Positions 23,241 through 33,606 of a DNA stretch of 64,000 nt are shown one piece after another. The stretch is from Chamaecyparis obtusa. Taxonomy: Eukaryota; Streptophyta; Pinopsida; Cupressales; Cupressaceae. Every line of letters starts with the position of its first letter. The stretch's first letter is position 1. The DNA lies in the NCBI GenBank assembly GCA_027943335.1, contig BSBK01007742.1, positions 496,001 to 560,000 on the forward strand, in the 5' to 3' direction. The position numbers and the translations under genes are program-made. A model generated the notes under the pieces. The model saw only the letters and a list, made by a program, of their open reading frames with translations, made no database searches and was not told where the DNA came from.

Positions 23241-24733
23241 TAAGATCATTAATAATATAGAGAGTTAAGAAGCTTGAGGTGGACCTCCTAAATGGTAGAT
23301 TTCATGTAGTGAGAACTTATTCTAATTTAACAATATCCAAGACTTACCAAGGTTTTATAGAACCAAGGCCTTTTCATAGATGTTGCATGGGACTGACTCA
23401 ACAAAAAGAAAATGATTCAACCAACATAACACAAATCCATGAAGGAATAACGTGGATACAATGCTAGAAAAAAACAAAAACAAGTGACATGCCCCAAGTA
23501 AACTATGTGACCACGAGTATTGCATGTTGGAAATGCAAGGGACACGTCTAAAAACATACACACACATAAAGAAAAATATGAATAACTTGCCCCTAGTTTC
23601 ACCATTCACAATACATCATGATATAAGGGATCGTGGAGATCATGAGGATGTGAAACAATGAAGCTCAAGATAAAACATAAAAAGGATCCAAAAGTACCAA
23701 AGAAATAACAAGTATCTCACAAACCTTTTTCTATAGGGAGGATGATGGATGATGATTAATTGGATTCCAGTCTAATGTGAGGATTACCCTTGGTCTAATG
23801 TGAGGAAGGATAAATATTGGAAAGATTGATGCCGGATTGTTAAACTAAGACTCCTATGACAAGACACAAGAAAGACAATATAAGCTCAAAGGGACTATGT
23901 GATAATGGAAGAAGTACTAGCTAGATAGGGACAAAGACCATGATGACTCAAGGACTAACTGACACAATAGATGATACCTAAAGAAATATATGTACAAATG
24001 AGACTAGGTGAAGAAACAACTAATGCTATGTACAAGAAACAAGTTACAATATTTACAAGGGATTAGGGATGATGTTGATGATGCAAAGATATAATGATGT
24101 TTTCCTAGTTGAGATGGAAAGACAATATAGAATGATGGTCAACAAGGTGATTTAGGAATGATATATCGTGAAACAAAACAAGGATTGGCAAGGATGTATC
24201 CCAATGATGATGATTCGATCATGACCAAGGTTAACACAAAGGTTGGGAATAAGAACAAGGATGTGATAGGATGAGATTATTAGTGTGCACTTTTGGATAG
24301 CTGGAGGAGATGAATAGGATTCGCATGTGATTGTAGATGGATAGGAAAATTTGGATATGAATGAATGACATTGGATGTACGAGGGTATCCTAGAGCTAGA
24401 TCATGTGATAGAAAGATGGAGGATATAATGGGAGGATTTGAGGATGGAAGTATTAATAGACATGGATTGATGGTGGAAGGATTTTGGTAAAGGAATGGAG
24501 GAAGATAAGGATTGGAAGATGAAATGATGGATGACAAGATGAAACTAGAACAAGGATGAGGAGATGGGAAGATGGAGGTTATAGGGTCTCCAAGGAATAC
24601 GTCACTAAGGAATAGGATTCCCCCACTTAGGATAGGTCATGCATGAGGAGACATTAGGAGGGGTACAACATGCTAGAAGATAGGATGAAAAGAGGATGAG
24701 GGAGGTATATGGAAGCTAGGATGATGTGTGAAT
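23241..24733. other. No gene recognised; purine-rich stretch
   Basis: No coding homology. From about 23740 to 24720 the plus strand is strongly purine-biased with many GGATGA/GATGATG words, giving low-complexity pseudo-ORFs on both strands. It may be decayed LTR or minisatellite-like sequence. Confidence 0.5.
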
Positions 24734-26165
24734 TGTTAGAAAGTAAAGTCAATCAAGAAACTGAGAGGGGCAGGGGGTGAATAAGTTATTTGATAAAAAT
24801 AACTTTTAATAACTTTATTAGATCTCAACTATGTAACCAACATAAATATCAACCATATAAAGGTACACATACAGAATGATAGAAGATATGTTAACTAGGG
24901 AACCTCTTGATCAGAGAGTAAACCCCAGTGGAGATGGTACCCACAAAAGATGTACTAATATGAAAATTCCTTGTGAGAGGATGGACTCTGTTAGGAGTCT
25001 ATGTAATAAATTCAGTACATATCAGTCCCTCTTAGGAGACTTTGAATCCTTGTTAAAAGATTCTAGCCCTGTTAGGAGTTAAGGAAGGCAGAAGGACCAA
25101 CTATCCAAACAACTTTAGGGGCAAGATCATTGAACTCACTATCCAACTGATCTTTGTATTATCCAAATAGAATAATACCAACAATTGTTGATCTCATCAA
25201 CTTATCTTCACTCCTCTCTTTGTGCTAAAACTACACCAAATACTTTACCAGATCTTCTCAATTCATATATCCTCTTACAACATCAACATCATCATATCTC
25301 TCTACCAAACATACAATCAAGAAAAATAATCCTTCCTTTATACCACACTCAAATAATTTACAATTGAGTCAGCCAACTAGGCTAAACCAATTACAAAATA
25401 TAAATAATTACATGTTACATGATATTTCATAGCCACATAAAAACTATCAGCTTCTAAACTTAATAACTCTTCACACGTGCGACCTATGGCTATGTTGTCT
25501 CATCTAGGTCACCTCTAAAATGTCTTCAACCTCTGTATAACTTTGCATGTCCAGATTCTATCCCAGTTAGGAGTTATAATCCAGTTATGACAAGCCGCTT
25601 CTCAGGAATACTGTCAAAATACTATTTCCACTAGATTACTCATAAGTATCATGAATAATTAAATTTTTGTTCGTGCTCTTAACCATAATATTAGGACACA
25701 ATAAGAAACATGTCATCAATGCCACATAGCTTCATCTAGAATTATTCATGTGCGCTAATTCAGACATTGTCTGCTTCTCTGCTAATATCCAGTAGATCAA
25801 TGTGTTGACATCAATGACAAACACAATCATGAATGCAACATACAACTACTACATAACTACAAAAACATCCAAATTCCATAAATACCAAACTACAACACTA
25901 CTATTTTTCATTATGTTTTCAAATCCTCTTGATCAATCATCAAATCAATTATCAGATGTATCATTCTCCTCAATACTTTACTTTTTCAAATCCTCTTCAT
26001 CAATCATCAGATCATCAACTATTTTTCATGTATCCTTCTCCCCCATTGACATCAATGATAAAGTAAATATCAATATGTCAATCCAATAGAAGCTCGAGTG
26101 TCAAAAGATACTATTCATAAAACACCTTCACAAGATTCATTCATGACTCAGCTAAAAAACACACA
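24734..26165 (-). repeat. 3' LTR of element E
   Basis: On the minus strand it ends CCCTGCCCCTCTCAG...GACTTTACTTTCTAACA (24734), carries CCCTGTTAGGAGTT-type motifs (about 25060-25080), and has TTATCATTGATGTCAATGGG near its start. A purine tract CTCTAGGGGAGTA lies at about 26166-26178 directly before the presumed LTR start. Length is about 1.43 kb; the upper border is approximate. The lower border is supported by the same 17-bp LTR end appearing again at 26485-26501. Confidence 0.75.
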
Positions 26166-26265
26166 TACTCCCCTAGAGAGGAACCATCGACATAGAGTCT
26201 AGAAAAGATAGTGTACTTATACCACTGGACTGATACAACTTTTTGCATCACTACTCAAAAGTAGA

Positions 26266-26830
26266 CTAGGGCATACCCCCAAGCATACCTCTTAAATACT
26301 CAAATGTATCTTTAGGTAAGGGCTTTGTAAATATATCTACAATCTTCTCCTTGGTACTAATATACTTAAGTTTGACTTCTTTTTCTGTAACTTTCTCTCT
26401 TACAACATGATATTTGATCTCTATATGTTTTGTTTTAGAATGCAACATAGGGTTCTTAGACATACTTACTATACTGGTACCAATTGTTAGAAAGTAAAGT
26501 CCATATAAAGCTTTGTTCAGTTTACATACTATGTCTCCTTGAGTCAAAGGAAAACCTTCAGGTTGCTCAATGTAGGTTTCTTCTAATTCTCCATTCAGAA
26601 ATGCTAAGTTCATATCCATCTGATACACTTTGAATTTCTTATAGTCTGCATAACCCAAAAACATTCTTACGGCTTCAATTATTGAAACAGGTGAAAAAGT
26701 TCCTTCATTATAAATTCCTTTTTGCTGTGAGTATCATTTACATAACAATCTTGTTTTGTTTCTTACAACTTCACCTTTAGTTCTTCCTCCATTTCTTGAA
26801 TCTAATTATCATCTTTACAAGCTTCATCGG
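26266..26830 (-). pseudogene. Element E reverse transcriptase/RNase H, internally deleted and chimeric
   Basis: RT pieces [53 protein letters not shown] and NKALYGL run down to about 26510. The frame then jumps straight to the RNase H end MSKNPMLHSKTKHIEIKYH ... DIFTKPLPKDTFEYLRGML, ending at 26266. The catalytic VDD motif, the rest of RT and most of RNase H are missing. At the join (26474-26501) sits TGGTACCAATTGTTAGAAAG, the primer site plus LTR end of the same family (17 bp identical to 24734-24750), still leaving an open frame of 132 residues. This looks like a template-switch product made during reverse transcription. Confidence 0.85.
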
Positions 26831-27151
26831 TAGTCTTAGGTTCATTTTGAGAAAGCAAACATAGTTCTTCTTGTACCCTATTTCTTGTCATAACTCCTTT
26901 TTCTTTGCTCCCAATAATCTGATCAATAGGATGATTCCTCATTAGATTTTTATTAGGTGTCACTGTCTCAATTCTTGCTTCAACTCTAGGTTCTGGTCTT
27001 GGTTCTCATGTTATTTCCTCAATATGAATCTCATTCTATCAATCACTATTAGTTTCATAAAACAATTCAATATTTTCTTGATCAACTCTAGGAAGAACTT
27101 CTTCATCTGAATCATAATCAAATATTCTTTCCCAAATTCTGAATTTCTCAT
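26831..27151 (-). pseudogene. Element E integrase-RT linker, decayed
   Basis: Minus-strand frames carry an acidic, Pro/Glu-rich linker (EEVLPRVDQENIE-like and PEPRVEARIETVTP-like wording) as in other copia polyproteins between integrase and RT. Too eroded for firm boundaries. Confidence 0.5.
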
Positions 27152-27990
27152 CTACTTTAACATTTGCGCTCTCAACAATAGTCTTAGTTTTGTTATTAAA
27201 GCATATATAAGCTTTTTTTTTTTTTTTGAATAACCAAGAAATATACCTTCATCACTTCTCGGATCAAACTTACCAATTTCATCATCTCTCTTAATATAAC
27301 ACTTACTTTCAAAAGTTCTGAAATACTTAACTAATGGTGCATGTCCAAACCATAATTCATAAGGTGTCTTTTTTGTATCTACTATGATTTCTACCCTATT
27401 CATTGTATACACTACGTTGTTCAATACTTCTCTCTAGAGTGTCTTTGCTATATCATAATCAAATAACATAGCTCTTGTTGCCTCAGTTACTGATTTGTCT
27501 CTTCTTTCTACAATACCATTTTTTTCAGGTGTTCTAGGGGCTGAAAAATGTCTCTTAATAAAATTCACTTCAAAAAATGTATTAAATTCTTTTGAAGTAA
27601 GTTATCCACCTCTATCAGATCTTAAACATTTAATCTTCATTCCTGATTCATTCTCAACTTTGTTTTTAATTAATCTAAACTTGTCAAATGCTTCAAATTT
27701 TTCTTTAAGAAATCCTACCCACATCATTCTAATAAAGTCATCAATAAGAATCATAAAATAGCTTTCACCATAGAATTCTCTAGTCCTTGTGGGACCACTC
27801 AGATCTGTATGAATAATCTCCAATTTTTATGTTGCGATGAACTTCTTACTAGGAAAAGAACTTATTTTCTGCTTTGCAATAACACATTCTTTGTATATCA
27901 TGTTAGTAGGTTTCATAATCTTAGGCAAATCTGTTACTGCAAATGTAGTTCTTTCTTTCACAATATTATCAAAGTTATGTGAAAAAACCT
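27152..27990 (-). pseudogene. Element E integrase (partial, stops and frameshifts)
   Basis: From 27990 downward on the minus strand: the pre-integrase end (FDNIVKERTTFA, YKECVIAKQKISSFPSKKF), then the core MEIIHTDLSGPTRTREFYG with the first catalytic Asp, FMILIDDFIRMMWVGFLKEK, IKCLRSDRGG, a frameshift near 27600, the NGIVERRD-like region at about 27500-27530, and the C-terminal TPYELWFGHAPLVKYFR and RSDEGIFLGYSKK. A 16-base T run at 27213-27230 lies within the C-terminal part. Gag and protease are absent: homology ends near 27990. Confidence 0.85.
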
Positions 27991-29524
27991 TTTGATGATT
28001 CCCCTACAACATAGGATGCAGTTTTAGTTTTGTGGTCATTTAGAGATTACACTTGGCACATTTTGAGATGGCATATATGCCACATTGTACACCTTAAAAC
28101 ATTGATTTTGTAGACATTTTGAAATGGCATGTGCCATATTTGTATATGGACATACTTTTGATACATTTGATACATATATAGAACATGTTTATTTATATGT
28201 TATATTTGTGTCATCTTTTGTATATACATATTTATTATTCATGTTTATGGAATTGAATGGTGAAGTTATATCTTGACTATGATTATTATTATGATTTAAA
28301 TTATATCTTGTTGAAGTTACATTTGTTTTTCTTTACTCTAGAATACCCTGTTCATGGAGCTTATTATGTTTGAGGTTTAACTTCTATAGATTTCCTAGAT
28401 TTCTAGTGCTTAACTTTCCCTGTGCCTGAGATGATGATGAGGCCATCAATACCAATACTGAAGATAATTTCTCTGCAAAACAAAAACCATGCCATCTTCT
28501 CTTCATCACTAAATTAAAACTTCAATCGCTCCTAATATGAGAGTTTCGTTTACCACTTCTATGAATTTTTGTATACAAATTCTATACCATCAATTATGTC
28601 GCTATTTTTCAATGTGTGTGCATTCAGTCTCATACTTGCATTGCTAATTTCATATATTATCATTTTCAATGCTTTTTGTTAGCACTTATAATAATTTTAA
28701 CTGCCAGCAATAATGTTTCAATATCATCATGTGTGCAGGAGCCTTCATTTCATGCTATAAAAAATCTCCATTATCATATAAGCTTATGGTATTCATTTCC
28801 AATCTTTGATATTACCATTGATAGATATGACATGTGACTATTGACTTTTCCATTGTGTATAATATATGATTGCTTGCGCACCATGATATCCCTCAGACTT
28901 ACAAAAACACATCTCTTGAATATATCGTCTCTCAAATGTTCATTGAATGATTTTAATACTACCTTTGAACTATGCTCAGCACTGTGTATATTTATTTTTT
29001 AATACTGCATGGCTCCTTCAAATGTCTTCATATGCATATGTTTCATCAATCTTTAACTCATGTTGTGTTCACTTCATTTGATGAATTTGTTTCTTTGTGG
29101 GTTGATTATTGCTGACTGGACATTCATGATGAGTTTTACTTTACCACCTCTTGTAATATTCCTCCAAATAATATGTTTGTCATCTTTGTAATATGTTGCA
29201 GCTGTTAACATCTACAAGGAAATGAAATTTATTTGGGTTGACTTTGATCATTAATTTCTAGTGTGTATACTTCACTCCATTCGAATGCTGATATGATGCT
29301 TAATGTTCCAATGTTGCCAAGTTGCATAGTTGTTGACGCTATTTATTCAATAGTCTTTGCTATCTATCCTAGTTTTTATCTCCACTTAATATAAGGTGTT
29401 CGTATATCTTGTGAGCAACCAAAAAACCTTCAATGGCATCAATGGAAACCTTATCAAATCTCCAACATTATTTCTCAAATGGAGGCCCTAATTTTTGTAA
29501 AAAATTAAGGCTCCATTAGGTGAA
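27991..29524. other. No gene recognised
   Basis: AT-rich sequence; GGCATATATGCCACATT and GGCATGTGCCATATT (about 28052-28140) are loosely repeated. The sequence holds one of two 37-bp direct repeats that flank the following tandem array. No coding homology seen. Confidence 0.5.
28356..28392 (+). repeat. 37-bp direct repeat, left copy
   Basis: GGAGCTTATTATGTTTGAGG and the following 17 bp recur at 33131-33167 with one mismatch. The two copies bracket the 357-bp tandem array. Confidence 0.8.
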
Positions 29525-32500
29525 ACAAGGTTGTCACTGGCATTTACCCGGCCAATCAAAGCTAATGGAGTAGATGGATCAATGCCAGGTAAGATGGTTT
29601 GAAAGATACGCTGTTGAGCCACTTTCAACTGGCCCTCACTATAAGTTTTGGCATCGACTGAGATTGATTGCCAAATGCAAACAAAGTAAAATCACCCAAA
29701 ACCAAGAAAGGATATTGTAGACCTTGAAAACATGATCTTGTAGCACCTAAAAATTTGTCAATACCTCTCATGAGGTCTAAGATACGAGCCCTGAAAGATC
29801 GCTGCCCAATCATGCTTAGTGCACCTTGGGGTCACTTGGGTCGAGCATGGTCGCGAGCATTCCAGTGACTTGGTTGGTAGAACAGGGTTGTCACTGGTTT
29901 TACCCAGCCAATCAGAGCTGATGGAGTAGATGGTTTGATGCCAGGTCGGATGGTTTGAAATATACGTTGCTGAGCCACTTCCAACTAACCCTCATTACAA
30001 GTTTTGGCATCGACTGAGATCGCCTTGCCAAATGCAAATGAAGTTGAATTGCCCAAAACTAAGAGAGGTTATTGTAGTGCTTGAAAACATGATCATGTAG
30101 CACCTAACGGTTTTTCAATACCTCTCATGAGGTTTGAGATACAAGCCCCAAAAGATCGCTATCCAATCATGCTTAGTGCACCTTCGGGTCACTTGGGTCA
30201 AGCGTGGTCGCAAGCATTCTAGTGACTTTGTGGGTAAAAAGGGGTTGTCACTAACTTTTACCCTGCCAACTAGAACTGATGGAGCAAATGGTTTGATGCC
30301 AGGTTAGATGGTTTGAAAGATATGCTACTGAGCCACTTTCAACTGACCCTCACTGCAAGTTTTGGCATCGACTGAGATCACCTTTCCAAATGCAAATGAA
30401 GTTGAATCACCCAAAACTGAGAGAGGTTATTGTAGACCTCGAAAACATGATCCCATAGAACCTAATGGTTTATTGATATCTCTCATGAGGTCTGAGATAT
30501 GAGCCCCAGAAGATCGCTGCCCAATCGTGCTTAGTGCACCTTGGGGTCACTTGGTCGAGCGTGGTCGTGAGTGTTCTGGTGACTCTGTGGGTAGAACAAG
30601 GTTGTCACTAGCATTTACCTAGCCAACTAGAGCTGATGGAGCAGACGGTTTGATGCTAGGTCAGACGGTTTGAAAGATACACTGCTGAGCCACTTTCAGC
30701 TGACCCTCACTACAAGTTTTGGCATCGACAGAGATCACCTTGCCAAATGCAAATGAAGTCAAAACACCAAAAAATGAGAGAGTTTATTGTAGACCTCAAA
30801 AGCATTATCCCATAGCACTTGATAGTTTGTTGATATCTCTCATGAGGTCTGAGATATGAGCCGTAGAAGATCTCTTCCCAATCGTGCTTAGTGCACCTTG
30901 GGGTCACTTGGGTCGAGCATGGTCGTGAGCATTCCGGTGACTCTGTGGGTAGAACAGGCTTTTCACTGGCATTTACCCAGCCAACTAGAGCTGATGGAAT
31001 AGATGGTTCAATGCTAGATCAGACGGTTTGAAAGATACACTGCTGAGCCACTTTCAACTAACCTTCACTGCAAGTTTTGGCATCGACTGAGATTACCTTG
31101 CCAAATGCAAATGAAGTTGAATCACCCAAAATTGAGAGAGGTTATTATAGACCTCAAAAACATGACCCCGTAGCACCTTATAGTTTGTTGATATCTCTCA
31201 TGAGGTCTGAGATACGAGCCCTAGAAGATCGCTGCCCAATCCTTCTTAGTACACCTTGGGGTCACTTTGGTTGAGCGTGGTCATGAGCGTTCCGGTGACT
31301 CTGTGGGAAGAATGGGGTTGTCACTAGCATTTACCCAGCCAACCAAAGCTGATGGAGTAGATGATTCAATGCCAGGTTGGATGGTTTGAAAGATACACTC
31401 CTGAGCCACTTTCAAGTGACCCTTACTGCAAGTTTTTGCATCGACTGAGATCGCCTTGCAAAATGCAAATGAAGTCAAATCGCCCAAAATTGAGAGAGGT
31501 TATTGTAGAAATCAAAAGAAAAATCCTGTACCACATAATGGTTTGTCGATACCTCTCATGAGGTCCAAGATACAAGCCCTGAAAGATCACTACCCAATCG
31601 TGCTTAGTGCACCTTGGGGTCACTTGGGTCGAGCGTGGTCACAAGTGTTCCGATGAATCTGGGTAGAATAGGGTTGTGACTTGCATTTACCTAGCCAACC
31701 AGAGCTAATGGAGCAGATGGTTCGATGCCAGGTTAGCCAGTTTAAAAGATACGCTGCTGAGCCACTTTCAACTAACCCTCACTGCAAGTTTTGGCATCGA
31801 CTAAGATCATCTTGCCAAATGCAAACAAAGTTGAATCACCCAAAACTGAGAGAGTTTATTGTAGACCTTAGAAACACAATCTTGTAGCACCTGATGGTTT
31901 TTCGATACCTCTCATGAGGTCTGAGATATGATCCCCGCAAGATCACTGCCAAATCATGCTTAGTGCACCTTGGGGTCAATTGGGTCGAGCGTAGTTGCGA
32001 GTGTTCCAATGACTCTGTGGGTAGAATGGGGTTGTTACTGGCATTTACTTGGCCAACTAGAGCTGATGGAGTAGATGGTTCAATGCTAGGTCAGATGGTT
32101 GGAAAGATACGTTGTTGAGCCACTTTCAATTGACCTTCATTGCAAGTTTTGGCATCAAATGAGATCACCTTGCCAAATGAAAACAAATTTGAATCACCAA
32201 AAAGTGAGAGAGGTTATTGTAGAGCTTGAAAAAATGATCTCATAGCACTAGATATTTTGTCAATACCTCTCACGAGGTTTGAGATATGAGCCCCAGAAGA
32301 TCGCTGCCCAATCATGCTTAGTGCACCTTGGGGTCACTTGGGTCGAGCATGGTCGCAAGTGTTCCGGTGACTCTATGGGTAGAACGGGGTTGTCACTAGC
32401 ATTTACCCAGCCACCCAAAGTTGATGGAGTAGATGGTTTGATGCCAGGTCAGATAGTTTGAAAGATACACTGGTGAGCCACTTTCAACTGACCCTCACTG

Positions 32501-33053
32501 CAAGTTTTGGCATCGACTGAGATTGCCTTGCCAAATCTAAACAAAGTTGAATCACCCAAAACTAAGAGAGGTTATTGTAGACCTCAAAAATATGATCCCA
32601 TAGCACCTAATGGTTTTTTGATACCTCTCACGAGGTCTGATATACAAGCCCCATAAGATCTCTGCCCAATCATGCTTAGTGCACCTTGGGGTCACTTGGG
32701 TCAAGCGTGGTCGTGAGCATTTCAGTGAGTCTGTGGGTAGAATGAGGTTGTCACTAGTGTTTACCCAGCCAACTGGAGCTGATGGAATAGATAGTATGAT
32801 GCCAGGTCAGACGGTTTGAAAGATACATTGCTGAGCCACTTTCAACTGACCCTCACTGCAAGTTTTGGCATCGAATGAGATCACCTTACCAAATGCAAAT
32901 AAAGTTGAATAGCCCAAAACTAAGAGAGGTTATTGTAGACCTCAGAAAGATGATCCTATAGTATATAATAGTTTTTCGATACCTATCAAGAGGTCCAAGA
33001 TATGAGCCATAGAAGATCATTGTCGGTTTGAAAGATACGTTGTTGAGCTGCTT
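29525..33053. repeat. Tandem array of a 357-bp unit, about 9.9 copies
   Basis: The word TTGTCACT(G/A)G marks unit starts at about 29531, 29888, 30245, 30602, 30959, 31318, 31674, 32032, 32390 and 32748, giving spacings of 357, 357, 357, 357, 359, 356, 358, 358 and 358. Units share CATGCTTAGTGCACCTTGGG, TTGGCATCGACTGAGAT and CCTCTCATGAGGTCTGAGAT. They are perhaps 85-90 percent alike. The last unit is cut after about 33030 and followed by a short jump back to an internal segment (GGTTTGAAAGATACGTTG). G+C is clearly higher than in the flanks. No frame stays open through a unit, although 357 is a multiple of three. Confidence 0.93.
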
Positions 33054-33130
33054 TCAACTATCTGTTAGTGGTATGTTTGAAATTTGAACTGTGAAATTAA
33101 TCATGATTAAGCTTGTGAAATTTGACCTGT

Positions 33131-33167
33131 GGAGCTTATTATGTTTGAGGTTTAACTTTTATAGATT
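33131..33167 (+). repeat. 37-bp direct repeat, right copy
   Basis: Partner of 28356-28392 in the same orientation, with one mismatch (T for C). It lies 78 bp after the end of the tandem array. Confidence 0.8.
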
Positions 33168-33606
33168 GTTTGAAATGATAAAAAATAATATCCTTAAAGC
33201 ATTAAAAACAACAATCAAACATGTAAGAATTCAAACCATGCAAATGACATAAGTATATGACATGTAAGATCCCCTCTTGGCACTATTGGCCACCCATACA
33301 TGATTTTGGTCATAAGTCCTTATGAAGAGTTTTAGGACATTTAACTTTTAAATCAAATTGATTATTACAAATTGCCATTATAGGCTTCAAAAGATCTCAA
33401 TTAACCATTAAGGATCCTTTTGTCCTTCTATCTTTGATTGGATCCATGGTGACCGTAGGCATCTTCATAGGTTCTCCTGCACAAGTTACAATCCACATAA
33501 AAAACCAAGTTTATTGACTCAAAATACAATCTAAGAAAGGTCAAATTAATGTATTGAAATTAAGCTTAACGAACTTAGAAAAAAATGCACTAACTTAACT
33601 TATTAC
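33168..33606. other. Downstream flank of the transposase-like gene
   Basis: No gene recognised. This would be the 3' untranslated side of the following minus-strand gene and might hold one transposon end, but no inverted terminal repeat could be matched. Confidence 0.4.

Noticed and set aside
23355..23609. Minus-strand ORFs with hydrophobic stretches
   Set aside because: Overlapping frames of similar length in AT-rich DNA with no homology.
30710..32461. ORFs of 60-70 residues recurring in the 357-bp array
   Set aside because: They are the same short open stretch repeated by the array, in different frames and interrupted in each unit; no domain recognised.
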